This document shows, in pieces, positions 28,151 through 37,335 of a stretch of DNA of 64,000 nt. Where the stretch lies: positions 6,037,501 to 6,101,500 of the forward strand of contig NC_014923.1 of assembly GCF_000185905.1 (NCBI RefSeq), in the 5' to 3' direction. The position numbers and the translations under genes were made by a program. The notes under the pieces were generated by a model. The model worked only from the letters and a program-made list of their open reading frames with translations, searched no databases and had not been told where the DNA came from. Within the stretch, counting starts at the first letter, position 1, and the number at the start of each line of letters is the position of its first letter. Source of the stretch: Mesorhizobium ciceri biovar biserrulae WSM1271. Lineage in GTDB: Bacteria > Pseudomonadota > Alphaproteobacteria > Rhizobiales > Rhizobiaceae.

Positions 28151-28788
28151 AACATCTGGACTGCATATGTGAAATGTCCAGTCACTGCGCAGACGGCACC
28201 CAAGAGCGCAGCGTCTATCTCACGTTTGACGACGGTCCCGATCCCGTTTGGACACCGGAGGTCCTCGACGTGCTGGCGCAACACCGGACACCGGCGACAT
28301 TCTTCCTGATCGGTGACGCGGCTGTAGACCGGCCGGAGCTTGTCCGGCGAATTATTGCGGATGGGCATGAAGTGGCCAATCACACGATGACTCATCGGGA
28401 TCTGTCCAGATGCGAACCCGGCGAAGTTGAACGTGAAATAGTTGAGGCGAACAGCGCCATCAGGATGGCGTGCCCGCAAGCTGCGGTGCGGTACTTTCGT
28501 GCGCCCTATGGGAGCTGGACCAAAGAAGCTCTCAAAGCCTCGGCGAGCACTGGATTGGCACCCCTGCATTGGTCAGTCGATCCGCGAGACTGGGCTCGCC
28601 CCGGAGCGGACTTGATTGTCGATGCAGTTCTCGCCGGGGTCCGCCCGGGCGCGATTGTGCTCCTTCACGACGGGTGTGAGTGCTCTCGAAGCGATCCGCG
28701 CGACCAGACCGTTGTGGCGCTGTCCCGCCTGATCCCAGCGCTCCACGACCGCGGATTCACAGTCCGACCCCTTCCTCAACATCATTGA
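28147..28788 (+). CDS. nodB: NodB, chitooligosaccharide deacetylase
   Basis: NodB removes the N-acetyl group from the non-reducing end of the chitin oligomer. This 213-residue polysaccharide deacetylase has the NodB homology motifs: TFDDGPDP (catalytic Asp and metal Asp), EVANHTMTH (metal histidines), RAPYGSW and the late LLHDG. The ATG overlaps the nodA2 stop. Length is normal for NodB. Confidence 0.97.
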   Translation: MKHLDCICEMSSHCADGTQERSVYLTFDDGPDPVWTPEVLDVLAQHRTPATFFLIGDAAVDRPELVRRIIADGHEVANHTMTHRDLSRCEPGEVEREIVEANSAIRMACPQAAVRYFRAPYGSWTKEALKASASTGLAPLHWSVDPRDWARPGADLIVDAVLAGVRPGAIVLLHDGCECSRSDPRDQTVVALSRLIPALHDRGFTVRPLPQHH

Positions 28789-28802
28789 ACAAACGAGATC
28801 CT

Positions 28803-30155
28803 ATGGACCCGCTTACCACAGCCAGTACCGTCGCCGTTTCGTGTTACGCGCTGCTCTCGACCGTTTATAAAGGCATGCAAGCGGTTTATGCGCAGCCGGG
28901 ACACGTTGCCTCGAGCTCGGACGACTTGCTCGCCTTCGACCTTTGGCCGAGCGTGGATGTCATTATCCCCTGCTACAACGAGGAGCCGCGCACACTTTCG
29001 GCCTGTCTGGCTTCGGTTGCAAACCAGGAATACGCCGGAAAGCTGCATGTCTATGTGGTTGATGACGGTTCTGGAAATCGCAACGCCCTCATGCCGGTGC
29101 ATCACGCCTACGTGGACGACCCCAGATTCACCTTTATTCAGCTCCCCCACAACGTCGGCAAACGCAAAGCACAGATCGCCGCGATCCGTGGTTCGTCTGG
29201 AGATTTCGTGCTCAGCGTCGACTCTGACACGACTCTCGAGCCCGACGTGATCGCGAAACTTACGGCACGGATGCGGGATCCAGCGATCGGCGCCGCCATG
29301 GGCCAGCTGACGGCATCCAACCGGAGCGACACTTGGTTGACCCGGTTGATTGACATGGAGTACTGGCTCGCTTGCAACGAGGAACGGGCTGCGCAGGCCC
29401 GCTTTGGTGCGGTCATGTGCTGTTGCGGCCCCTGTGCAATGTACCGCCGCTCTTGTCTGATGTCGCTGCTGGATCAATACGAAACCCAGCTGTTTAGGGG
29501 CAAACCTAGTGACTTCGGCGAGGACCGCCATCTTACCATCCTGATGCTGAAAGCAGGCTTTCGGACCGAGTACGTTCCGGACGCCGTCGCAGCGACAGTC
29601 GTTCCGGACAAGATGGGGCCCTATCTGCGCCAACAACTACGCTGGGCACGAAGCACTTTCCGCGACACGCTGCTGGCACTGCGCCTGTTGCCGGGCCTCG
29701 ATCGCTACCTCACGTTGGACGTGATTGGACAGAATGTCGGTCCATTGTTGCTCGCGGTCGCTGTACTAGCCGGGCTCGCAGAGCTCGCATTGACAGATAC
29801 GGCGCCTTGGCCAACGGCAATTATCATTGCCGGCATGACGATCATTCGATGCACCGTGATAGCTTTCCGTGCACGCCAAGTCCGATTCTTCGGCTTTTCT
29901 CTGCACACGTTCATCAACATCTTTCTCCTACTTCCCTTGAAAGCTTATGCGTTGTGCACCTTGAGCAACAGTGATTGGCTGTCGCGCAAAAATGCCATCC
30001 AGCCCCATGGGAGCAAGAAGCCGATCATCGTCGCAAACCCGATCACCAGGGCAAATGGTACAGGCAGTCCGGGAATTGCCGGCTCGAATCGTACGGATCG
30101 TTCTCGCGATTCTGCACAGCTGGTTGAGCCTGGCGTTCTTCACAGCTCCGAGTGA
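28803..30155 (+). CDS. nodC: NodC, N-acetylglucosaminyltransferase (chitin oligomer synthase)
   Basis: NodC is the membrane GT2 synthase that builds the GlcNAc backbone. The 450-residue protein has an N-terminal membrane segment, the catalytic aspartates (DDGSGNRNAL, SVDSDTTLEPD, EDRHLTILMLKAG), the processivity motif RQQLRWARS near residue 280, and three hydrophobic C-terminal segments. The hydrophilic tail after about residue 400 is longer than in many NodC proteins. It follows nodB by 14 bases. Confidence 0.97.
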   Translation: MDPLTTASTVAVSCYALLSTVYKGMQAVYAQPGHVASSSDDLLAFDLWPSVDVIIPCYNEEPRTLSACLASVANQEYAGKLHVYVVDDGSGNRNALMPVHHAYVDDPRFTFIQLPHNVGKRKAQIAAIRGSSGDFVLSVDSDTTLEPDVIAKLTARMRDPAIGAAMGQLTASNRSDTWLTRLIDMEYWLACNEERAAQARFGAVMCCCGPCAMYRRSCLMSLLDQYETQLFRGKPSDFGEDRHLTILMLKAGFRTEYVPDAVAATVVPDKMGPYLRQQLRWARSTFRDTLLALRLLPGLDRYLTLDVIGQNVGPLLLAVAVLAGLAELALTDTAPWPTAIIIAGMTIIRCTVIAFRARQVRFFGFSLHTFINIFLLLPLKAYALCTLSNSDWLSRKNAIQPHGSKKPIIVANPITRANGTGSPGIAGSNRTDRSRDSAQLVEPGVLHSSE

Positions 30156-30381
30156 CCGAGTACTTGGGTAGAGAATACGTCGTGAGCTTAGGCATACATC
30201 CACGATCAGACCGAGAACCAGCCGAAAGCGACCGTAGCCTTCGACCCTATTTTGCGCGGCTGCGACACTCGTTTTCTCTCATTCCTCAAGGACCAGCACA
30301 GGTACCAGCTGCTCTGGACCAGAACCTCGAAAGTAAGCTGCCGGCCGGCCGATTGGCCTGTTTTCAGCCTGAGATAGACGT

Positions 30382-31296
30382 ATGTCCAATGTAGCAATCG
30401 ACCTTGACCAGGTAACCAAGTCATTTGGCAGCAAACTCGTTGTGAACGGGTTGTCCTTCACTGTGGGTACGGGAGAGTGCTTCGGCCTGCTGGGGCCGAA
30501 CGGTGCAGGCAAGAGCACCATTGCGCGCATGCTCCTCGGCATGACCCGGCCCGACTCCGGTAAGATCACGGTGCTCGGAGTGCCGGTGCCGGGTCGAAGT
30601 CGCTTGGCCCGCAAGGGCATAGGTGTCGTTCCGCAGTTCGACAACCTGGACCTGGAATTCACGGTCCGCGAGAACCTGATGGTGTTCGGGCGGTACTTCG
30701 GCATGAGCACACGGAAGATTCAAGAGGTCGTTCCATCTCTCCTTGAGTTTGCCCGCCTTGAGAGCAAGGCGGACGCACGTGTGGGCCAGCTATCAGGCGG
30801 CATGAAGCGGCGTCTAACGTTGGCGCGCGCGCTGATCAACGACCCCCAACTTCTTATAATGGACGAGCCGACTACCGGCCTCGACCCGCACGCCCGCCAC
30901 CTGATCTGGGAGCGGCTCCGTTTTCTGCTGGCGAGCGGAAAGACAATCATTTTGACCACCCACTTCATGGAAGAGGCTGAGCGGCTATGCGATCGGCTGT
31001 GTGTACTGGAGCGGGGACGCAAGATTGCCGAGGGCAGCCCTCATGCTTTGATAGACGAACATATTGGATGCAATGTGATCGAGATCTTTGGCGGCAATCC
31101 GCAGGAGCTGACTTCGCTAATCAAGCCGTACGTTCAGCGCATTGAGGTAAGCGGTGAGACCCTCTTTTGCTATGCGCCCGATCCAGAGCAGGTGCGTGTC
31201 CAGCTTCGCGGGCGCGCAGGTCTGCGGATTCTGGAGCGTCCACCAAGTCTGGAGGACGTCTTCTTGCGGCTAACCGGACGCGAGATGGAGAAGTGA
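30382..31296 (+). CDS. nodI: NodI, ATPase of the Nod factor exporter
   Basis: NodI with NodJ forms an ABC-2 type exporter for lipochitooligosaccharides. The 304-residue protein has Walker A GPNGAGKST, signature LSGGMKRRL, Walker B LLIMDEPTTGLD and the H-loop TTHFMEEAERL. It starts 226 bases after nodC; that gap shows no gene. nodJ follows three bases after its stop. Confidence 0.96.
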   Translation: MSNVAIDLDQVTKSFGSKLVVNGLSFTVGTGECFGLLGPNGAGKSTIARMLLGMTRPDSGKITVLGVPVPGRSRLARKGIGVVPQFDNLDLEFTVRENLMVFGRYFGMSTRKIQEVVPSLLEFARLESKADARVGQLSGGMKRRLTLARALINDPQLLIMDEPTTGLDPHARHLIWERLRFLLASGKTIILTTHFMEEAERLCDRLCVLERGRKIAEGSPHALIDEHIGCNVIEIFGGNPQELTSLIKPYVQRIEVSGETLFCYAPDPEQVRVQLRGRAGLRILERPPSLEDVFLRLTGREMEK

Positions 31297-31299
31297 AAA

Positions 31300-32088
31300 A
31301 TGCGTGAAGGTCTTGCGGCGGCACTGCCCGCCAACGCGTGGAACTGGATTGCGGTGTGGCGCCGTAACTATCTGGCGTGGAAGAAGGTCGCATTTGTGTC
31401 GCTTCTCGGCACTCTTGCCGATCCTATGATTTACCTTTTCGGGCTCGGTACGGGGCTTGGACTGATGATAGGTCGGGTTGAAGGCGCCTCGTACATTGCC
31501 TTCTTGGCAGCCGGGATGGTCGCGACAGGCGCGATGACCGCATCGACCTTCGAAACAATATACGCGGTTTTCAGTCGCATGCGCGACCTGGGCACCTGGG
31601 AAGCAATCCTTCATACACAACTCACCCTGGGCGACATCGTTCTTGGTGAATTGGCATGGGCAGCCACCAAGGCCTTTCTGGCAGGTACCGCAATTACCAT
31701 TGTTGCTGTTATGCTAGGCTATGCCGATTGGACGTCCCTGCCCTATGTGCTGCCGGTAGTCGCTCTCACCGGCTTCGCCTTTGCCAGCCTGGCAATGGTC
31801 GTCATCGCGCTCACCCCCAGCTATCACTATTTCATATTCTATCAGACGCTCGTCATCACACCCATGCTGTTCCTGTCTGGCGCGGTCTTTCCAGTCGGCC
31901 AGTTGCCAGGCGCCTTTCAGCGCGTGGCGGCCTTCTCCCCCCTGGCGAACTCTATCGACCTGATCCGCCCGGCAATGCTTGGCCATGTGGCAGACAACGT
32001 CGGGCTGCATATCGGCGCACTTTGTATGTACACGGTTTTGCCGTTCTTCCTCTCTGCTGCGCTCTTTCGCCGACGCCTGATGCGTTGA
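31300..32088 (+). CDS. nodJ: NodJ, permease of the Nod factor exporter
   Basis: This 262-residue ABC-2 family membrane protein has about six hydrophobic segments, with family features such as YLFGLGTGLGLMIG, YIAFLAAGMVATGAM and the ABC-2 segment FLSGAVFPVGQLPGAFQ. It is adjacent to nodI and forms the membrane channel of the exporter. Confidence 0.95.
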   Translation: MREGLAAALPANAWNWIAVWRRNYLAWKKVAFVSLLGTLADPMIYLFGLGTGLGLMIGRVEGASYIAFLAAGMVATGAMTASTFETIYAVFSRMRDLGTWEAILHTQLTLGDIVLGELAWAATKAFLAGTAITIVAVMLGYADWTSLPYVLPVVALTGFAFASLAMVVIALTPSYHYFIFYQTLVITPMLFLSGAVFPVGQLPGAFQRVAAFSPLANSIDLIRPAMLGHVADNVGLHIGALCMYTVLPFFLSAALFRRRLMR

Positions 32089-32252
32089 CGCTGCTTACGA
32101 CGGCACGAGAACGAGGGCCGCAATGCATCTTGAATTGGCCACCATCAAAGCTGTAGCCGAATTGAGTCCGCGTTCAAGACATAGCAGCCGAATTTCTGGT
32201 GCCCTGGTCTGCCCTAACCCTCGCGACCGCTACTAGCTGGAACCACATAGCA

Positions 32253-32990
32253 ATGACACACCGCACGCCGATGCCTCAGCCTTTTGTTATCCTTGCGATG
32301 CCAAGGACTGGCACACATTATTTGGAGGAACTGCTAAACGAGCATCCGACCGTGCTGAGCAACGGTGAGTTGCTCAATGAGTACGACACCAATTGGCCCG
32401 GAAAGGATCGCCTGCTACGCACGGATCGTGAGCTCCTCGAACAAGCTTATTGGCGTTATCCCACGCCAGACTACAAGAACGTGACGCATATTGGCTGCAA
32501 GATCAACGAGCCCCAATTTCACGAACGTCCAGGTTTTTTTGCTGAACTGACCCGTTGGCCAGCACTCAAGGTCATACTCGTAACTCGAAACATATTGGAA
32601 TCGCTTCGGTCCTTTGCACAGGCAAGGCAAAGCGGCCAATGGCTGAAATTCAGTTCGGACGCCGCTCGGCCGCCGCGCGTAAGATTGTCAATCGCTGATT
32701 GCGAGGCTTACTTCAAAGCCGCGGACAATTTCCACGCTCGCATCGAGCACTCCTTCACGACGAGCCAGCTGCTTGTAGTCGAATACGAGAGCCTCCTTCA
32801 CGAACCCGCTGCTTGCTTGGGAAAGGTTTGGCATTTTTTGGGCGCACCGGCCGTTGGGCTCTCTGATCGCGCCGTCCTTCAGCGCCAGGAAACGCGAGCG
32901 CTGGACCAGACAGTGCAGAATTTTGATGAGTTGCAGCTCCACTTCGCGCATGGACCATACGCCCGGTTCTTTGACGTGGGTGGTCTGTGA
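32253..32990 (+). CDS. nodH: NodH, Nod factor sulfotransferase
   Basis: NodH transfers sulfate from PAPS to the 6-O position of the reducing-end glucosamine. The 245-residue protein closely resembles S. meliloti NodH: AMPRTGTHYLEELLNEHP (5'-phosphosulfate loop), LSNGELLNEYDTNWPGK, HIGCKINEPQFHERPGFF and GPYARFFDVG. ATG 32253 gives the family N-terminus (MTHRT). It lies 164 bases after nodJ on the same strand. nodP and nodQ, which make PAPS, are not in the window. Confidence 0.94.
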   Translation: MTHRTPMPQPFVILAMPRTGTHYLEELLNEHPTVLSNGELLNEYDTNWPGKDRLLRTDRELLEQAYWRYPTPDYKNVTHIGCKINEPQFHERPGFFAELTRWPALKVILVTRNILESLRSFAQARQSGQWLKFSSDAARPPRVRLSIADCEAYFKAADNFHARIEHSFTTSQLLVVEYESLLHEPAACLGKVWHFLGAPAVGLSDRAVLQRQETRALDQTVQNFDELQLHFAHGPYARFFDVGGL

Positions 32991-33352
32991 TTGGCCCGCT
33001 ACGCCGACGGCAGTTCGCTTGCTGCGGGGCCACTCGATCCCTTCCATTGAAGGTTGAAATTACGAACCACCCGATGGCGCCTGCCGCAGTTCTCAACAGG
33101 AACGGCGGCCTTAGCGGTGCTTCCCTTCCTTGGGCATACCGCGTCGGCACCACGCGGCTTTTTCTCGTCAGTGGGCCCACGCTGGCAATTTCGAAACGTT
33201 GGGCCGGATTTTGGCACTGACGACACCCCTGCCAGAGTTTGACGATGTCTGATTGCGGTTGCAGGCGAGAAAGATAATGGAGCCCGTTCTAAGTCGAACG
33301 GCCTTGAGCCGGGCCAGCCGGTCCTTTTTGTCATAATAACATGGAGATCGAG

Positions 33353-35398
33353 ATGTTGTGTCTAGGAGTGAGTGGCGGATTGGACAAAGTCCATGAAAAC
33401 CGATTCCAGTTTGCGAATACATTTTTGCACGATGGTGCTGCGGTGCTCGTCCGAGACGGACACGTAATAGCGGCCGTTGAAGAGGAGCGCCTCAACCGGA
33501 TCAAGCACTCCAACAAGCTCGCGAGTGGTGCGATTCAATACTGCCTCTCAGCCGCTGGAGTTCAGCTCAAAGACATCGATCGTGTAGCGTTTTACGCTAC
33601 CGAAGCCTATTGTAACGCCGCCCTGGAGAAGATGCTTATTTCCCAGCCGGACGCCTCCATCCCTGTGGACGCTAAATTGATGGTACAGAAGCTGTTCGCG
33701 CAGGAGTTCGGCACCGAACTGGAGGCTTCGCGTATCTCATTCGTAAGTCATCATCAGGCGCACGCGGTAAGTGCTTTTGCAATGTCGGGCTTCGAACAAA
33801 GCCTGATTTTCGCGATTGATGGCTCTGGTGATTTCTTGTCGGGCCTCTTGGCGGTCGGGTCTGGCACAGAAATCCGGCAGCTCGAGAGTTTCCCAGAGAA
33901 TAACTCTCTAGGCCTGTTCTATATAGAAACTATTCGTCATCTGGGCTACGGCATGTTCGACGAATATAAGGTAATGGGGCTTTCCCCATACGGCGATGCA
34001 GTTCCCTATCGCGAGCTCTTCGAGCAGTTCTATGAACTCTTGCCCAACGGTGGCTACCGCGTCCATCTGGACCGCATCGGCCCGACACTGCTCCGCAACA
34101 TCAGTGTCAGGCGAAAGGGAATGCCATTCACACAGCAACATCGTGATGTGAGTGCCTCATTGCAGGAAGCGCTGGAGCGGATCGTGTTCCACATTCTCCG
34201 CCATCATCGTGAGGCGACCGGGATGAAGCGGCTGTGCCTCGCTGGAGGCGTAGCCCACAACTGCTCGATGAATGGCAAACTGCTGTATTCAGGGCTTTTC
34301 GAAGATATTTTTGTTCAACCCGCAGCGCATGATGCTGGGTGCGCATTGGGCGCCGCACTCATGGCATCTGCTGAGCTGGGGCACCCTGCGCCTCGCAAGC
34401 GGTTGCGGGAGGTCTATTGGGGGCCTGATCTCGGAAGCGACCAGGCCGTCGAGCAGGAACTTATTGCATGGGCCGGGCACATCGAGGTCGAACGCACCGA
34501 TGATGTGGCCAGCAGTGCAGCCGACTTGATGGCCAATGGCGCGGTGATCGGCTGGGTGCAGGGCCGTTCGGAGTTCGGTCCACGTGCGCTTGGCAACCGA
34601 AGCATTCTTGCAGATCCACGACCTGCCGCAAACAAGGAGCGGATCAACGCAATGGTTAAGAAGCGCGAAGGGTATCGGCCCTTCGCGCCATCGGTGCTGG
34701 AGGAGGATGCGGCCGAATTTTTCGACCTGCCGGACACTGAATGCGAATTCCCTTTCATGAATTTCGTCGTTCGTGTGCGCGACTCTATGCGTGGCTTGCT
34801 CGGCGCCATCACACACGTCGACGGTACCGCGCGGCTGCAAACCGTATCGCGCAAAGCCAACCCGGCCTACTGGGACCTTATTAATGCTTTCAAGAAGCGG
34901 ACGGGCATCCCAATTTTGCTGAACACATCCTTCAACAACAACGCCGAGCCGATCGTAGATTCAGTTGCAGACTCGATTGCGACCTTTTTAACGACAGAAT
35001 TGGACGGACTTGTGGTCGGGCCGTTCCTCGTCAAGAAACGGGCTACCGCGCTGGAGGACTGGACTGCGCTCGCGGTTTCATTGCCTCCTCAGTTTAGTCT
35101 GCATCAAGTACGTGCTTATACAACGCAAGATCGCCAGGAGACGGTCTGCGAGATTCGCGCAGTCCACTCCCCTCGCGACGGTGTGCGCATTTCAAGTGAA
35201 GTGTACGCTCTGCTCATTCAGATCGAGGGCGAAGCCGTGCTGGGGGATCTCCTCAATCCAATCACGCTAGATGAAGCTAAGCGTCAAGCTCTCACAAAGG
35301 AGCTTCGTCAGTTGTGGGAGCAGCGCTGCATTCGGCTGCACCCCTCACAAGCTGTTCGCGTCCGTCAAGGCCCCGATCGTTTGCTGGAGCAGGCATAA
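33353..35398 (+). CDS. nolO: NolO, Nod factor carbamoyltransferase
   Basis: NolO carbamoylates the non-reducing end of Nod factors. This 681-residue member of the carbamoyltransferase (NodU/CmcH) family has the kinase-like N-terminal domain (ISFVSHHQAHAVSAFAMSGF, EYKVMGLSPYGD, LCLAGGVAHNC) and the YrdC-like C-terminal part (GWVQGRSEFGPRALGNRSIL, THVDGTARLQTV, PILLNTSFNNN). The length and the start MLCLGVSGGL match NolO rather than the shorter NodU. ATG 33353 follows GGAG by six bases; ATG 33341 is the alternative. It is probably the last gene of the nodA2 operon. Confidence 0.93.
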   Translation: MLCLGVSGGLDKVHENRFQFANTFLHDGAAVLVRDGHVIAAVEEERLNRIKHSNKLASGAIQYCLSAAGVQLKDIDRVAFYATEAYCNAALEKMLISQPDASIPVDAKLMVQKLFAQEFGTELEASRISFVSHHQAHAVSAFAMSGFEQSLIFAIDGSGDFLSGLLAVGSGTEIRQLESFPENNSLGLFYIETIRHLGYGMFDEYKVMGLSPYGDAVPYRELFEQFYELLPNGGYRVHLDRIGPTLLRNISVRRKGMPFTQQHRDVSASLQEALERIVFHILRHHREATGMKRLCLAGGVAHNCSMNGKLLYSGLFEDIFVQPAAHDAGCALGAALMASAELGHPAPRKRLREVYWGPDLGSDQAVEQELIAWAGHIEVERTDDVASSAADLMANGAVIGWVQGRSEFGPRALGNRSILADPRPAANKERINAMVKKREGYRPFAPSVLEEDAAEFFDLPDTECEFPFMNFVVRVRDSMRGLLGAITHVDGTARLQTVSRKANPAYWDLINAFKKRTGIPILLNTSFNNNAEPIVDSVADSIATFLTTELDGLVVGPFLVKKRATALEDWTALAVSLPPQFSLHQVRAYTTQDRQETVCEIRAVHSPRDGVRISSEVYALLIQIEGEAVLGDLLNPITLDEAKRQALTKELRQLWEQRCIRLHPSQAVRVRQGPDRLLEQA

Positions 35399-35573
35399 CA
35401 GGCCCACCAAAATGGCTCTTTTGGCTCCATGCCTTGGTCTGAACAGGAGCGGTGCGTTGTCCAGAATCGGACTGCTCACCAATGGGTGAGGCGACACCAA
35501 AGCCGGTTGGGGGTCAGTTTTTAGTGCCCTTTAACAGCAATGCTTGCTGATGCCTTGTGAAGGCGCCCGTGGT

Positions 35574-35602
35574 CGCCTGGTTGCCGGAGAGGCAACCAGG
35601 CG
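35574..35602 (+). terminator. strong hairpin downstream of nolO
   Basis: CGCCTGGTTGCC and GGCAACCAGGCG form a perfect 12-base stem around the loop GGAGA, 176 bases after the nolO stop. No run of T follows, so it is not a classical intrinsic terminator; it could end or stabilise the nod transcript. Confidence 0.5.
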
Positions 35603-36412
35603 CGCGTCCTTCAGCATTCCCAAGCCCGACCGTCGACATCAACGCCAATCGGCCTTGAGAACGCGCCATCGATCGAACGCGAAAAGCAGGCTGGCCGGCC
35701 TTCAGGAGAAGGCCAGGGTAGCAAACTCGCACAAGAGGTGAAGCGGACGACTAAAGGCTCAGTGAATTCATGTGCGTACCATGCCACTAAGTGAACTCGC
35801 AAGATTTCCTCGGTCAGTACCGGGACCACGTTCCGACCAAACCAGATGACCGCCGCGGTACTCACGGAAGAAGGATTGGCCCCAGCGGTGGCCGCGGCGA
35901 GGAGTAGCTCCGGTCGGCCTCCGTACCACGCTCTGCCGCTGCCGGACGAAGCTCGATGCGAGTTCGACTCGGCTCGTGCCCTCCACTCTCCATGCGCGCC
36001 ATTCTGCGCAGCTGTCCGCTCTTCGCCGCCAACTCAAGTCGGTTCACGTTTTGATAAGCCGGGCTAGCGTCGCTAGCCGGCCTTTCGGATGTAAGCCGTC
36101 CTGCACTGCCAGCGCAGATTGGATCGGCGCACTTGAGCAGCTCCTTTCAGTCCGGATGCCACCCGTCGCTGCGCCGTCGAAAACCAGGAAGATAGCTTTT
36201 GCATGCTGCGAGGAAGCACCACCTCCTCGGTTCGAGATGAAATAGCCTGCTTGCTTTTAGGTGCTCGTAGGCTGTTTTAGGATGTGCGTCGCCAGCAGGG
36301 CTTGCTCAAGCGATCGGATGCATATAGCTCGGCTACAGAAGAGCCGGCCAGACCTTCATTCCGTCGTCTGCCGCGACTTCCTGTACAATTCGTCTTCAAC
36401 AAGGAACGACCT
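35603..36412. other. intergenic region nolO-SyrB, no gene seen
   Basis: About 800 bases without a recognisable gene. A second inverted repeat (GCCGGGCTAGC, three-base loop, GCTAGCCGGC, with one bulged base) lies near 36058-36082, followed by CTTTC. Open frames on both strands show no family features. Confidence 0.45.
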
Positions 36413-37099
36413 ATGAGGCGGCAGCCCCGAGCATTCACGGTGGAGATCAGACAGAAGCGCAGTTCTCAAAAACGGAGTCTTTCAATCTGGAGCGATGTCG
36501 ATCTCACCGCAGCAATGGCCGAGACAAGAAGGGAACTCGAGAAGATGGAGTTGCCAAATGGTCGCCCTGTTGACTCGAGTGTAGTATCGCTCAATGCTGA
36601 ACACATGCACAAACCGCGAGCGGAGCATCTCATGACGAATTCCCTGGACGCAGGATCAGGAACAACTGCAACGCAACCGGCAGCCAAAGTGGAGACGCCT
36701 CTGAAGAAGAAAGCACAACGGTCGCCGAGAGCTAAGGTTGAGCCCAGGCCGCCTGCTCGGAAGAACGCGCCCAATGCGGCGTCGCAGGCGCAGCAAATAC
36801 CAGCGGCGGCCGTGCGGACCGGACGCAAGATCTACTCTGAAAACGAGCGCGCTCAGATGCTTGCCCTTATACAGAAGTCTATCAGTGGCGGCGCCACCCA
36901 TAAGAGCGCGGTCAAGCAGGCCGGCATCTCGGAACAGACCTACTATCAATGGAAGAGAGCTGCGCTGCCTGCATCGGTTGGTGATGATCTGAAGGACCTC
37001 GTCGCGCTTGAGGAAGAAAACAAGCGACTGAAGAGCCTGCTCGCGGAACGGCTGCGCAAGGAGAACGCGGAACTGAAGAGGAAGCTGGAGCTTGAATAA
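36413..37099 (+). CDS. SyrB-like regulator
   Basis: The C-terminal half of this protein of about 228 residues resembles SyrB of S. meliloti, a regulator that represses syrM. It has a short conserved block (RKIYSENERAQMLALIQKSI, then KQAGISEQTYYQWKRAA) and a C-terminal leucine-rich coiled coil (LEEENKRLKSLLAERLRKEN, AELKRKLELE). The middle is low-complexity Ala/Pro/Lys, as in that family. The N-terminal block (MRRQPRAFTVEI) is also found ahead of SyrB-like domains. ATG 36413 follows AAGGAAC. The QAGISEQTYYQWK helix resembles transposase OrfA helices, so origin from an IS gene is possible. Confidence 0.75.
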   Translation: MRRQPRAFTVEIRQKRSSQKRSLSIWSDVDLTAAMAETRRELEKMELPNGRPVDSSVVSLNAEHMHKPRAEHLMTNSLDAGSGTTATQPAAKVETPLKKKAQRSPRAKVEPRPPARKNAPNAASQAQQIPAAAVRTGRKIYSENERAQMLALIQKSISGGATHKSAVKQAGISEQTYYQWKRAALPASVGDDLKDLVALEEENKRLKSLLAERLRKENAELKRKLELE

Positions 37100-37335
37100 C
37101 GCTGCGGTTGGGGTGGGCCACTCGCCCTTGGTCCGCCATCAGTTGCTCTTCGTCCGAAAACCGATAGCTCGCCGCCCTCCGCATCAGATCCGATCTTCGC
37201 CTTGCCGCCCATCGAACTGCCGCGGCCGCCCAAGGCGGTCCAATGGCCAGTTTTGACAATGGTGATGCGGCAAGCGCCTGCATCAGCGAGATACAGCGAT
37301 CTCAAATGACTTCTCGGCTCAATCGCCTGCGCGAA

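Noticed and set aside
36058..36082. Inverted repeat GCCGGGCTAGC/GCTAGCCGGC as a terminator
   Set aside because: The stem has a bulge, there is no strong T-run and no gene ends just upstream. It is mentioned only in the intergenic entry.
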